Shown here: positions 30,916 through 39,303 of the stretch, piece after piece | Layout of the letters: every line of letters starts with the position of its first letter | How positions within the stretch are numbered: the first letter of the stretch is position 1 | IMG/VR virus record: IMGVR_UViG_3300021440_000038 | Span: 1-46,618 of that record | DNA: 46,618 nucleotides | Direction: 5' to 3' (one strand) | Origin: a virus | Position numbers and translations under genes: made by a program | Notes under the pieces: model-generated | Databases searched by the model: none | What the model was told of the DNA's origin: nothing | What the model saw: only the letters and a program-made list of their open reading frames with translations

Positions 30916-31400
30916 CAGACCTTATCACCGTAAACGAGACGACACAGGTTGTTCAGGTCACTGAAACGCCGACGACCGTCATCGTTACGGAGGATAATAC
31001 TGTTGTTGTGATCAGCGACCCCGGCTTGCCTGAGGCCGCTGGTGCTGCGTGCGTAACACACATCATCGACGGTGTAGGGTCTGCAATCTCACCCGGCTTG
31101 CGCGGCAGTGTGCCGATCCCGTTCGACTGCGTAATTGTAGGGTGGACCCTCGTGGCCGATCAGGTCGGCTCCATCCAGCTCGACATCTGGAAGTCCACGT
31201 ACGCGTCATACCCCCCGTCTGTGGGCGGGTCCATCGTTGCTGCTGCGAAGCCCGCAATTGTGTCTGGCGTCAAAGCATCATCGTCCACCTTAACGGGATG
31301 GACAACTGCTGTGAGTGCAGGAGACATCCTCGCATTCAACGTTGACAGCGTGTCTACGATCTCTCGTGTGACGCTGAGTTTGAGTTTGGCCCGACTATAA
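30912..31400 (+). CDS. Probable tail fibre protein, 162 aa
   Basis: The GTG at 30912 overlaps the previous stop. A Thr/Val-rich amino part (TVNETTQVVQVTETPTTVIV) would form an extended beta strand or shaft. It is followed by a beta-sandwich-like domain (ISPGLRGSVPIPFDCVIVGW, then GSIQLDIWKSTY) of a type repeatedly seen at fibre tips. No enzyme motif. Composition and neighbours support a receptor-contact role. A TATAAT with poor -35 lies at 31396-31401 at its end. Confidence 0.72.
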   Translation: MTDLITVNETTQVVQVTETPTTVIVTEDNTVVVISDPGLPEAAGAACVTHIIDGVGSAISPGLRGSVPIPFDCVIVGWTLVADQVGSIQLDIWKSTYASYPPSVGGSIVAAAKPAIVSGVKASSSTLTGWTTAVSAGDILAFNVDSVSTISRVTLSLSLARL

Positions 31401-31421
31401 TCACAATACGAGGATACTGAC

Positions 31422-31850
31422 ATGTCTATCTCAAATACCACAGAGAGCGCCATCCTGAAGTTGATCTACAACGCGACTGCGTGGGCCAACTACGCGGACA
31501 ACGCTGCGACCACACCTGAAACCAACATCGTCGTGGCAGGCCACACAGCCGACCCCGCCGACACGGGCACAGGCTCCACGTCGGAAATCGCTTACACTTC
31601 CTACGCGCGTGTCAACGTCGCACGCACCACGGGCGGCTGGACGGAGACCACAGGCTCGGTCTCGCCTGTGGCAACGATCAGCTTCCCGGCTGGTACAGGC
31701 GGTACGGGCACCATGACCCATTTCTCGACAGGCAAGTCGGGCGGCGGCGCTTCGGCCATCTTGTGGTCGGGCACGGTGACCCCTAACATCGTCTGCGGCA
31801 ACGGCGTTACACCGCAGCTGTCTACCGCTACAACCATCACCTTGGACTGA
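31422..31850 (+). CDS. Conserved tail structural protein, 142 aa
   Basis: A beta-rich protein ending in LWSGTVTPNIVCGNGVTPQL, a pattern common in phage tail-fibre-associated proteins. It is rich in Thr/Gly/Ser, with few charges. ATG after ACGAGGATACTGAC. It lies between two other fibre-cluster genes and is probably a fibre or baseplate component. Exact role unknown. Confidence 0.75.
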   Translation: MSISNTTESAILKLIYNATAWANYADNAATTPETNIVVAGHTADPADTGTGSTSEIAYTSYARVNVARTTGGWTETTGSVSPVATISFPAGTGGTGTMTHFSTGKSGGGASAILWSGTVTPNIVCGNGVTPQLSTATTITLD

Positions 31851-31855
31851 TCCGC

Positions 31856-32311
31856 ATGGATCACGCAGCGGAGTATCGCAGGTGCCTCATGGAGGCGGAC
31901 GTGCCGGGAATTATGCGGGTTTGGAACCACACCGATCCGCATCTTCCTCAGCCGTCGCCGAGTGAGGCGTTGCTTCAGCTGCACCTTGCGCGCGCTGAGG
32001 CAAAGAGCATACCGAAAAAGCTGAGGATGTACTCGTTCGATTTGCTTTACGAGCAGGGCATCAAGAAGATCGATGGTGAGTGGGTCAAGGATGAGCCTGT
32101 GTTTCTCGGCGAGGGCGATCCTTCGATCAAGGCGCTCTCGGTCGGTATCGCATCCAAATCCAGCTACCCCGAGGTGAAGACACGTATTGAGGCCGCGATG
32201 AAGGACGCATACCTTAACGAGATCGCGAAGGGCATCACCGAGCCCGCGATCCATCGCAAGAAGATGCTGGAAGCCCGCGCCAAGCAGCGGTTCAAGATGA
32301 GGATGGCGTAA
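31856..32311 (+). CDS. Hypothetical protein, 151 aa
   Basis: A soluble helical protein (EALLQLHLARAEAKSIPKKL), basic toward the end (KKMLEARAKQRFKMRMA), unlike its Thr/Ser-rich neighbours. It ends in TAATG shared with the fibre gene. Its position in the fibre cluster suggests an assembly factor rather than a structural part, but no family was recognised. The ribosome site is weak, so coupling with the previous gene is likely. Confidence 0.7.
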   Translation: MDHAAEYRRCLMEADVPGIMRVWNHTDPHLPQPSPSEALLQLHLARAEAKSIPKKLRMYSFDLLYEQGIKKIDGEWVKDEPVFLGEGDPSIKALSVGIASKSSYPEVKTRIEAAMKDAYLNEIAKGITEPAIHRKKMLEARAKQRFKMRMA

Positions 32312-33447
32312 TGCCCTTTACCATTGCACATGCAACGCAGGCCGTTGGCACCGATGCTGGCAACGGCGAAATCCGCAAGGCGCAATGGAACGAGAACCAT
32401 ACGCCGACCTTCACCTCGTCGTTCCTCCGCAATCGCATCATCAATGGCGATATGCGGATTGACCAGCGGAATGAGGGTGCGAGCGTCAGCGTTTCGAGCG
32501 ATGGTGTATCTTTCTTCGGTGTTGACAGAACATTTGCGACGAAATCGACCACGGGCGTATTTTCCGTCCAGAGAAGCACGACTGCGCCGAATAACTTTAG
32601 CTATTCCCTAAAGGCCACTGTTACGACTGCTGACGCAGCGGTTGCTGCTGGTGACTATGCTGCAATCATCCAGTACATTGAGGGCTACAACGTAGCAGAC
32701 TTGGCGTTCGGAACCGCGAATGCACAAACTGTCACGCTTTCGTTCTGGGTTCAATCGAGCCTTACGGGTACGTATGCGGTCAGCATCTGTAATGCCACTG
32801 GTGCCAGAACCTATGTGGCGACCTACACCGTAAACAGCGCCAATACTTGGGAATACAAGACAGTCACTATTGCTGGCGACACGACAGGAACGTGGGCCAC
32901 CGACAACACAACGGGCCTTGCTGTCCGATTTGGCCTCATGGCTGGATCGACATTCCAGCAGACGGCAGGTTCATGGGGGACAACAAACGCTCTCGGCACT
33001 TCGGCCACCGTGAACTGGATGGGAACGTTGAGCAATACGTTCTATGTGAGCGGTGTCCAGCTTGAAGTCGGCAGCACCGCCACGGCATTCGAGCGCCGCC
33101 CATACGCGCAGGAAGCCTACCTCTGCCAGAGGTACTACCAGAAGAGCTACGAAGATGTCGTCCCGGCAACCGCTACGACGAACGGTTATGTCGCATGCTG
33201 CTGTGCAGCTCCATCAGGGTTCGGTGGCGGTTTTTCCTTCCCGGTAGCAATGCGCGCCAGCCCGACATTCTCTTATTGGGATAGCGCCGGAAACGCTTCG
33301 CGAAGCGGCTATTACAATACGGCATGGGTTACGAATAATAACTTCTTCTCGACTGTCGCCATGACGAAGAAGTCGGGATATTTCGTCGTGAACGTGGGCA
33401 TCTCGGCGACGCTCTTCATTCATTACACAGCGGAAGCGGAGCTATAG
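32311..33447 (+). CDS. Tail fibre protein with carbohydrate-binding-like domain
   Basis: A 378-residue fibre. The segment NRIINGDMRIDQRNEGA near residue 42 and GVQLEVGSTATAFERRPYAQ near 250 are signatures of a widespread phage tail fibre family. The stretch between is a jelly-roll-like beta domain (VTLSFWVQSSLTGTYAVSIC) similar to carbohydrate-binding modules. The carboxyl end is Tyr/Ala-rich with no chaperone motif. It probably contacts surface sugars of the host. The lower GC of parts of this gene (32500-33400) hints at exchange. Confidence 0.85.
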   Translation: MPFTIAHATQAVGTDAGNGEIRKAQWNENHTPTFTSSFLRNRIINGDMRIDQRNEGASVSVSSDGVSFFGVDRTFATKSTTGVFSVQRSTTAPNNFSYSLKATVTTADAAVAAGDYAAIIQYIEGYNVADLAFGTANAQTVTLSFWVQSSLTGTYAVSICNATGARTYVATYTVNSANTWEYKTVTIAGDTTGTWATDNTTGLAVRFGLMAGSTFQQTAGSWGTTNALGTSATVNWMGTLSNTFYVSGVQLEVGSTATAFERRPYAQEAYLCQRYYQKSYEDVVPATATTNGYVACCCAAPSGFGGGFSFPVAMRASPTFSYWDSAGNASRSGYYNTAWVTNNNFFSTVAMTKKSGYFVVNVGISATLFIHYTAEAEL

Positions 33448-33449
33448 AA

Positions 33450-33848
33450 ATGGCTTACAGCAACGCTCAGTATGCGGATAATGGCGGCATCAACGTCCTG
33501 ATTGACGATATTCCTGCCTATGTTCCGAATGATCCGGCGAACTCGCACTATTCCGCCATCATGGCGCTGGTCAAGGCTGGTGAACTGACGATTGCGCCGT
33601 ATGTCGCGCCTCCGCCTGTCGTACCGCTGTCCGTCACGCCCCGTCAGGTGCGCTTGCTGCTGTTGTCTCAGGGGCTTCTCGCGAACGTCGAGGCGATGAT
33701 CGCAGCCAGCGACGAAGCCACGCAGATTACTTGGAAGTACGCTTCCGAGTTCCGCAGGGATGATCCGCTGCTGGAAGGTCTTGCCAAGCAGCTCGGCCTT
33801 ACTGACGAGCAGATCGACCAATTCTTTATCGCCGCCGCAGCTTTGTAA
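33450..33848 (+). CDS. Possible fibre-associated or chaperone protein, 132 aa
   Basis: The amino half has YADNGGINVLIDDIPAYVPN, a small domain that often accompanies fibre genes. The carboxyl half is helical (PRQVRLLLLSQGLLANVEAM), common in small tail accessory proteins. The gene lies two bases after the fibre gene. A tail-fibre assembly chaperone is possible. Evidence is positional. Confidence 0.68.
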   Translation: MAYSNAQYADNGGINVLIDDIPAYVPNDPANSHYSAIMALVKAGELTIAPYVAPPPVVPLSVTPRQVRLLLLSQGLLANVEAMIAASDEATQITWKYASEFRRDDPLLEGLAKQLGLTDEQIDQFFIAAAAL

Positions 33849-33857
33849 GGAAACCTG

Positions 33858-34895
33858 ATGGCCATCTCACACATCAAGTCGAACACCATCGCGGACTGGA
33901 CGGGTACGGTCACTATCGGTAACTCGACGGGCGGTACACAGACCATTGCTGCGACTGACCTTGTTCGCCCCGGCGATTGGAACAGCGCACACAATCAGTT
34001 CTACACTCTGTCGGGTAACACCGCGAACGCCTCGACGGCCTCCGGCACCAATGTCGTGTTTCAGGCGGCTGGCAACCTTACTCTGGCTGGCTCGACGGGC
34101 ACCATCGTCATCAGCGCAGCGGCGCGCGACTGGCTTTCGACCTATCAGAACGTACAGGCCATCAACAACACGGGTACGGTGTCGGTCGGCGGCGGTTCAT
34201 CAAATGTCGTGTTTCCGTTCGTCATGCCGCAGGATGGTTCGTTTTCCTACCTGCGCATGCCTGTCACCATGTCGCTTGCGTCAACCACGTTCACCACGGG
34301 CGCGGCTGGTTACGGTTCATCGGTGGCGCAGTCCAACACGCTCTGGTTCAACATTTACACGCAAGGAACGGGTGCAAGCTCGCGTTCCATCCAGTGGATC
34401 ACCAGCGCCTCGACCACTTGGGCCATGCAGATCAGCTACAGCGGCACGTCCTCAACGCATTCCGTCAGCTACAACGTGACCTTCCCTTCGGAAGGCGGCG
34501 TTTCATCGTCCACGCAGATGAGCACCACGCAGGCGTCTGCGTCCATCAACGAGGTTCCGGCTGGTACGTCGAACTTCGCTTCCTACCGCTACTTTGACAT
34601 GCCGTTCGCGGCATCGCTCAGTGCTGGCAACTACTTCGTCGCAATCCAGCGTTCCTCGACCACGGCGGGCGGCTCAAACATCGGCCTCGGCATATCGGCG
34701 CTGATGGTGACGCAGCATAACTCATCTATCGGCTTCCCGAACCTTGCATCGAACAGCAGCAACCAGCTTGTGCCGTATCTCGGCTCGTGGTCGACCAACA
34801 CGCTCGGAGCCACGACGTCCAGTATTGCGAGAGCTAACGTCTCGACGTCTGCCTCTCACCCCATTCCTGTATTCCAGATGATCCGAGAGGCATGA
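33858..34895 (+). CDS. Tail fibre protein, 345 aa
   Basis: A Ser/Thr/Gly-rich beta-structured protein (TNVVFQAAGNLTLAGSTGTI, then SYLRMPVTMSLAST and NYFVAIQRSSTT), a typical fibre composition with an adhesin-like end domain from about residue 105. The start ATG at 33858 has AAGGAAACCTG before it. Its last bases overlap the glycosyltransferase gene (ATGA). Probably a second receptor-contact fibre. Confidence 0.78.
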   Translation: MAISHIKSNTIADWTGTVTIGNSTGGTQTIAATDLVRPGDWNSAHNQFYTLSGNTANASTASGTNVVFQAAGNLTLAGSTGTIVISAAARDWLSTYQNVQAINNTGTVSVGGGSSNVVFPFVMPQDGSFSYLRMPVTMSLASTTFTTGAAGYGSSVAQSNTLWFNIYTQGTGASSRSIQWITSASTTWAMQISYSGTSSTHSVSYNVTFPSEGGVSSSTQMSTTQASASINEVPAGTSNFASYRYFDMPFAASLSAGNYFVAIQRSSTTAGGSNIGLGISALMVTQHNSSIGFPNLASNSSNQLVPYLGSWSTNTLGATTSSIARANVSTSASHPIPVFQMIREA

Positions 34896-35611
34896 TGAAG
34901 CCGGAAATCGTCACAGTCGGTAACGGTCGCCATAACGAGACGCTAGAGGAAAGCTCGCAGCGTATTCTGCAAGGCGCGTCGTGGAAGAAAAACCGCATCA
35001 TCGTGCTGGTGCCAGCAGCGCACAAGATCGACGCCAAGGTCTACCTAAGCCACTGCAGCCTGATCTTCCCACCCAATAACGCGGTCTATCGCATGCTGTG
35101 TCTGGGCATGGAAGTGGGCGAGGCGTATTCGCAGGCAATCGACGCCGTTCTTGCGCACCCGGAACTGCGCGAGTGGGAGTATATCCTGACTGTGGAGCAT
35201 GACAACGTACCCCCGCAGGACGGTGTGTTGAAGCTCATTGAGAGCATGGATGCCCATCCTGAGTATGCCTGCGTCGGTGGGCTGTACTGGACAAAGGGCG
35301 AAGCGGGCGTGCCGCAGATTTGGGGAGACCCGACAGACCCCGTGCTGAACTTCAGGCCGCAGGTTCCGCGCCCCGGCGAAGTGCAGGAGTGCTGCGGTAC
35401 GGGAATGGGGTTCAACCTGTGGCGACTGTCCATGTTCAAGGATGAGAAGCTGCGAAAGCCTTGGTTCAAGACGCTTGCCAGTGCGGCTGAAGGTGTGGGT
35501 ACGCAAGACCTCTACGCTTGGAACGACTTCAGGAAACATGGGTATAGGTGCGCGATTGACAACCGCGTGCTGGTTGGACATCAAGATAGCGAGACAGGGA
35601 TCACATGGTAA
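34892..35611 (+). CDS. Glycosyltransferase-like protein (GT-A type)
   Basis: A 239-residue protein. ILTVEHDNVPPQDG around residues 96-109 fits the DxD-like metal and sugar-nucleotide site of GT-A enzymes, followed by YACVGGLYWTKGEAG, an acceptor-loop-like segment, and CCGTGMGFNLWRLSMF. LVGHQDSE at the end is a plausible last active-site element. No signal peptide. Coupled to the fibre gene before and to the methyltransferase after (overlap of 7 bases). It may modify virion or host surface sugars; the substrate is unknown. Confidence 0.78.
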   Translation: MMKPEIVTVGNGRHNETLEESSQRILQGASWKKNRIIVLVPAAHKIDAKVYLSHCSLIFPPNNAVYRMLCLGMEVGEAYSQAIDAVLAHPELREWEYILTVEHDNVPPQDGVLKLIESMDAHPEYACVGGLYWTKGEAGVPQIWGDPTDPVLNFRPQVPRPGEVQECCGTGMGFNLWRLSMFKDEKLRKPWFKTLASAAEGVGTQDLYAWNDFRKHGYRCAIDNRVLVGHQDSETGITW

Positions 35612-36135
35612 AGATCGACATTGGTTGCGGGCCGAGCAAGAAAGAAGGGTTTGTCGGGGTGGATCAGTACGCGTTCCCCGGCGTGGATCATGTTGTGCGT
35701 ATCGGCAACGAGCTGCTGCCCTTCGGTGAGGGTGAGGTCGAGGAGGTTCACGCCTCGCACTTCGTTGAGCATCTGACAGCACCCGAGCGCTGCCATCTGT
35801 TTAACGAGTTGTTTCGCGTGATGCCGCCGGGGGCGAAGATGACCATGATCGTCCCGCACTGGGGTTCGAGCCGCGCCTACGGCGACCCCACCCACCAGTG
35901 GCCGCCTATTGGCGAGATGTGGTTCTATTATCTCAAGCGCGAGTGGCGCATAAGCCAAGCGCCGCACACCGACAAATCGAACTGGCCTGAAGGCTACGAC
36001 TGCGATTTCGACGCGACATGGGGGTACTCCATGCATCCGTCGTTTCATACCCGCAATGCTGAGTACCAGCAGTTTGCAATGAGTTTCTATCGCGAGGGCG
36101 CGCAAGATATCATCGCTACGTTGACACGGAGGTAA
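35605..36135 (+). CDS. SAM-dependent methyltransferase-like protein
   Basis: A 176-residue protein starting with KIDIGCGPSKKEGFVGVDQY, motif I of class I SAM-dependent methyltransferases (DxGCG) with the acidic residue at the end of strand 2 (VD). Then HASHFVEHLTAPERCHLFNE and PPGAKMTMIVPHWGS, the usual late strands seen in small methyltransferases near sugar genes. It overlaps the glycosyltransferase, so both probably act on the same glycan. Target not determinable. Confidence 0.82.
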   Translation: MVKIDIGCGPSKKEGFVGVDQYAFPGVDHVVRIGNELLPFGEGEVEEVHASHFVEHLTAPERCHLFNELFRVMPPGAKMTMIVPHWGSSRAYGDPTHQWPPIGEMWFYYLKREWRISQAPHTDKSNWPEGYDCDFDATWGYSMHPSFHTRNAEYQQFAMSFYREGAQDIIATLTRR

Positions 36136-36139
36136 CACC

Positions 36140-37684
36140 GTGTCGGACGCGTTTCAGAGAGACGCATTCCAAGGCTTCGTTCAAGAGGGTGCGCCTGCAG
36201 CGGCCAGCTCTCCGGGCACGTTCGACACAGGTATCTTTGATCGGAATATATTTGATAACGTCCTTGGGCCTGTCTCTGGCGCGTCTGTCGGCTCCGCTGC
36301 AGGCGTGGGCGCTGCCTCCGCTGTTGGTAGGGCGCTGTTCACAGGCGCGGGTTCGGCTGCAGGTCTTGGTGCGGCTTCGGCGGCGGCTATCGCGCTGTTC
36401 ACAGGTGCAGGCTCCGCTGCGGGTGCTGGTGCTGCGTCCGGCGTGGGTCAGTCCACGGCGGCGGCGGCTGGCGCGTCTGCAGGCGTTGGCGCGGCCTCAG
36501 GTGTGGGTCAGTCTACAGCGGTTGCCGTCGGCTCTGCGGCAGGTGTTGGCGCGGCCTCAGGTGCTGGCATCGCGCTGTTCGCAGGCGCAGGTTCTGCAGC
36601 AGGCGTTGGTGCTGCGTCCGGCGGGGGTCAAGCTACTGCAGCAGCCGCTGGCGCGGCTGCAGGTGTCGGCGCTGCGTCTGCTGTTGGTAGGGCGCTGGGC
36701 ACAGGCGCGGGCTCTGCGGCGGGTGCGGGCGCTGCGGCTGGTGTAGGTCAGTCCACAGCGGTCGCTGTCGGCTCCGCTGCAGGTGTGGGCGCAGCCTCGG
36801 GCGCGGCTGTTACATCTGCGAGCGTGGGCTCTGCGGCGGGTGCGGGTGCTGCGTCTGGCGCGGGTCAGTCCACGGCAGTTGCTGTCGGCTCCGCTGCGGG
36901 TGTTGGCGCTGCGTCCGGCGTGGGTCAGTCCACGGCGGCGGCTGTCGGCTCCGCTGCAGGTGTGGGTGCTGCGGCTGCTGTTGGTACAGGTGCCGCGCTG
37001 GCTGCTGGCGCGGCCTCTGGTGTGGGTGCTGCGTCCGGTGTGGGACGGTCTACTGCGGTCGCTGTCGGTTCTGCTGCGGGTACGGGCGCTGCAGCGGCTG
37101 TCGGTACGGGCGCTACTCTGGCCGCTGGCGCTGCCGCTGGCACGGGCGCTGCAACGGCTGTAGGGGCTTCTCAAGCTCTCGCCACGGGCTCTGCGGCGGG
37201 CGTGGGTGCAGCCTCGGGTGTTGCTGTCTCGTCTGCAAGTACAGGCTCTGCTGCAGGTGTCGGTACAGCCACAGGCGTCGGCGTTGCCATCGTGATCTCT
37301 GTCGGCGCGGCCTCGGGCGTAGGCGCTGCGTCCGGTGTCGGTCGGTCCAACGCGGCTGCCGCAGGCGCGGCTGCTGGTACAGGCGCAGCTGCCGCTGTTG
37401 GCACAGGAGCCATTTTGGCTGCTGGCGCATCCGCTGGTGCAGGTGCGGCCACAGGTGTTGGGCGAGCCTCTGTGTTTGGTATCGGTGCTGCAGCAGGCGT
37501 TGGCGCTGCTGCAGGTGTCGGGCGCAGCATCGTGATCGGTACTGGTTCAGCGAGCGGTGCCGGAAACGCCGCAGGTACAGGCGGCTCGCTGGCAAAGGCT
37601 ACGGGTACAGCCGCAGGTATCGGTGCAGCCGCAGCTTTGTCACTTTCTGGCAGACAATTCGTGCAAAGCTGGATAATTTCTTGA
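36140..37684 (+). CDS. Gly/Ala-rich 20-residue repeat protein, probable fibre
   Basis: A 514-residue protein. After a unique start (DAFQRDAFQGFVQEGAPAAA, residues 3-22) come about 23 tandem imperfect repeats of 20 residues, of the form GSAAGVGAASGVGQSTAVAV. It has almost no charged residues and regular glycine spacing. Such sequence could form a glycine-rich beta or polyglycine-II-like rod, as in some phage adhesins. It ends with SLSGRQFVQSWIIS. The GTG start has a perfect GGAGGTAACACC site. It lies between the sugar enzymes and the lysis genes. Function as fibre or adhesin is inferred. Confidence 0.75.
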   Translation: MSDAFQRDAFQGFVQEGAPAAASSPGTFDTGIFDRNIFDNVLGPVSGASVGSAAGVGAASAVGRALFTGAGSAAGLGAASAAAIALFTGAGSAAGAGAASGVGQSTAAAAGASAGVGAASGVGQSTAVAVGSAAGVGAASGAGIALFAGAGSAAGVGAASGGGQATAAAAGAAAGVGAASAVGRALGTGAGSAAGAGAAAGVGQSTAVAVGSAAGVGAASGAAVTSASVGSAAGAGAASGAGQSTAVAVGSAAGVGAASGVGQSTAAAVGSAAGVGAAAAVGTGAALAAGAASGVGAASGVGRSTAVAVGSAAGTGAAAAVGTGATLAAGAAAGTGAATAVGASQALATGSAAGVGAASGVAVSSASTGSAAGVGTATGVGVAIVISVGAASGVGAASGVGRSNAAAAGAAAGTGAAAAVGTGAILAAGASAGAGAATGVGRASVFGIGAAAGVGAAAGVGRSIVIGTGSASGAGNAAGTGGSLAKATGTAAGIGAAAALSLSGRQFVQSWIIS

Positions 37685-37758
37685 CAAAAGCACGTGGACT
37701 TTCCGCAACGACAGGCTATAAGATGTTGGAACCGTTTGAATTTCGAGGGATACGTGGT

Positions 37759-38076
37759 ATGGAGCCGAAAGACCCCACATCGTTTAGCCTGATCACGTAC
37801 CTCTGGGTCATGGGACTGGCGGTTGGAGGCGGACTGGTGAGCTACATGCATAAGCTCCAGCTTGGTGTCAGGCGTCCATTCAGTCTCGTCGAGTTCATCG
37901 GTGAGCTGGTAACATCTGGTTTCACAGGCGTCATAACTTTTTGGCTGTGCGAAAATTCAGGTATCTCTCCGCTGCTCTCCGCAGTCTTCGTAGGTATCTC
38001 GGGCCACATGGGTAGCCGCGCTCTGTTCCTCATTGAGCGCATCATCGAAAACAAAATCAGGAAGATCGTATCGTGA
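37759..38076 (+). CDS. Holin, LydA type
   Basis: A 105-residue membrane protein. The ATG at 37759 is preferred because GAGGGATACGTGGT precedes it and MEPKDPTSFSLITYLWVM matches the usual start of LydA-type holins; longer readings from 37681 lack a site. Hydrophobic segments lie at about 10-30, 47-66 and 72-95 (SPLLSAVFVGISGHMGSR), with a basic end. It would open the inner membrane for the endolysin encoded next (GTGA overlap). A -10-like TATAAG lies upstream at about 37719. Confidence 0.85.
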   Translation: MEPKDPTSFSLITYLWVMGLAVGGGLVSYMHKLQLGVRRPFSLVEFIGELVTSGFTGVITFWLCENSGISPLLSAVFVGISGHMGSRALFLIERIIENKIRKIVS

Positions 38077-38609
38077 CAGCTCTCCCCAAACAGTACGCAT
38101 GGCTTCGTGACGAGCCCGGTCCTCGCCTTCTCGTCGAAGGCATCAAGACCTTCGGCACCGTCGAGGCTCCCGGCCCGAACGACAACCCCGCGATCCTCGC
38201 GTGGGCCAGACAGACAGGTACGGCGAAAATCTACGCGCACGACAGCACCGCGTGGTGTGGTTTGTGGATGGCGTATGTCGCGTTGCAAGCTGGATGGGAC
38301 TTGCCCGTCAACCCGCTGTGGGCTCGCAACTGGGCTGACTGGGGCCGCGCTGCGCAGCAGTCGGCCATGCTGGGTGACGTGCTTGTGTTCGCACGTGGCA
38401 CTTCGGGTCACGTTGGTATCTACGTGGGCGAGGACGACACTGCGTACCACGTGCTTGGTGGTAACCAGAGTGATCGCGTGATGGTCAAGCGCGTCGCCAA
38501 AAATCGCCTTCTTGCCGCTCGTCGCTGTCCGTGGCGAGTGAACCAACCGGGTAACGTGCGCCGCGTTATCTTGGCCGCTTCCGGCGCTATCTCAACCAAC
38601 GAGGCATAA
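38073..38609 (+). CDS. Endolysin, NlpC/P60-like (TIGR02594 type)
   Basis: A 178-residue enzyme with a probable catalytic Cys in STAWCGLWMAYVA (C62) and His in GTSGHVGIYVGED (H113), the layout of cysteine peptidases that cut peptidoglycan peptides. The opening PKQYAWLRDEPGP and the NPAILAWARQTG segment match the TIGR02594 family. No signal peptide, so release depends on the holin. The GTG start overlaps the holin stop. Together with the spanins it completes the lysis cassette. Confidence 0.87.
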   Translation: MTALPKQYAWLRDEPGPRLLVEGIKTFGTVEAPGPNDNPAILAWARQTGTAKIYAHDSTAWCGLWMAYVALQAGWDLPVNPLWARNWADWGRAAQQSAMLGDVLVFARGTSGHVGIYVGEDDTAYHVLGGNQSDRVMVKRVAKNRLLAARRCPWRVNQPGNVRRVILAASGAISTNEA

Positions 38610-38613
38610 GGAC

Positions 38614-38928
38614 ATGGACTTCATTCGGAACTTCTTCCTCAAGTACACCAACCTGTTTGGCACCATCGGGTCCGTGCTCGCCGCGATCACTCTCTGGCTC
38701 GGCCAGCAGGGCTGTCTCTCGACGGGCGATTTCGCCGCGACGTGCACGATCAACTGGCTTCCGGTTTCGTGGATGCCAATGATCACTGGCGTGTTCATTG
38801 TTCTGACAATCATCGGCAAGCTTACGCGACCGGGCGGTCTTCTCCGCAGCGTCTTCGGTGGCACTGCCGTGATCTCGCCCAGCGCCAGTGTCGGTGCCGT
38901 CACTCCGGAGCAGGTGGCCGAGAAGTGA
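38614..38928 (+). CDS. Second holin-like membrane protein
   Basis: A 104-residue protein with two hydrophobic segments (about 14-30 and 51-70, the second being MPMITGVFIVLTIIGKL) and a Ser/Val-rich cytosolic end. The pair of Cys at 34 and 44 could form a disulphide in the periplasmic loop. It lies between endolysin and spanin genes, where accessory holins or antiholins are common. ATG after AAGGAC. Whether it promotes or delays lysis cannot be read from the sequence. Confidence 0.78.
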   Translation: MDFIRNFFLKYTNLFGTIGSVLAAITLWLGQQGCLSTGDFAATCTINWLPVSWMPMITGVFIVLTIIGKLTRPGGLLRSVFGGTAVISPSASVGAVTPEQVAEK

Positions 38929-39149
38929 CATACGTCAAGCTCATCGTTCTCCTTCTGCAGGTGACGCAGGCCATCATCCGTTATGTGACGGATCGGCAGC
39001 TGATCGCAGAAGGAGAGCGGCGAGTGATCGCCAAGCAGCTGGCAGCGTGTGCGGCTGCAGCGAAGATCGCCAAAGACACCCACACCGATGTCGGGAACAA
39101 GACAGATGCTGAAATCGATGATGCTCTGCGTGGCGACTATCGCCCTTAG
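38925..39149 (+). CDS. Rz-like inner-membrane spanin
   Basis: A 74-residue protein starting at GTG 38925 (GTGA overlap with the previous stop). Residues 4-19 (VKLIVLLLQVTQAIIR) make an amino-terminal membrane anchor, followed by a helical periplasmic part and an acidic end NKTDAEIDDALRGDYRP, typical of i-spanins. It would pair with the lipoprotein encoded in an overlapping frame (39106-39303) to fuse inner and outer membranes at lysis, which implies a Gram-negative host. Confidence 0.78.
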   Translation: MTYVKLIVLLLQVTQAIIRYVTDRQLIAEGERRVIAKQLAACAAAAKIAKDTHTDVGNKTDAEIDDALRGDYRP

Positions 39150-39303
39150 CGGCTGCGTCACGTCGCAAGGCCCGAAGCCTGTGAAGGATACTTCGTGCGT
39201 GGCCTTCAAGGTCATCCACCCTTCGCGCGATGACACTCTCGACACAAAGCGTCAGGTGCTGGAGCACAACACCGTCTACCGCAAGCTGTGTGGAGCCAAG
39301 TGA
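39106..39303 (+). CDS. Rz1-like outer-membrane spanin lipoprotein
   Basis: A 65-residue protein whose ATG (39106) lies inside the Rz-like gene in another frame. The signal MLKSMMLCVATIALSGC has a lipobox (LSGC) with Cys17 as the lipidated residue. The mature part (SCVAFKVIHPSRDDTLDTK, then EHNTVYRKLCG) matches the common Rz1-like family with two further Cys. The 44-base nesting of the o-spanin start in the i-spanin frame is a classical arrangement. Its stop overlaps the next gene (TGATG). Confidence 0.82.
   Translation: MLKSMMLCVATIALSGCVTSQGPKPVKDTSCVAFKVIHPSRDDTLDTKRQVLEHNTVYRKLCGAK

Noticed and set aside
37681-37758. A TTG start for the holin directly after the repeat protein
   Set aside because: No ribosome site, and the ATG at 37759 has one and matches the usual start of the holin family.
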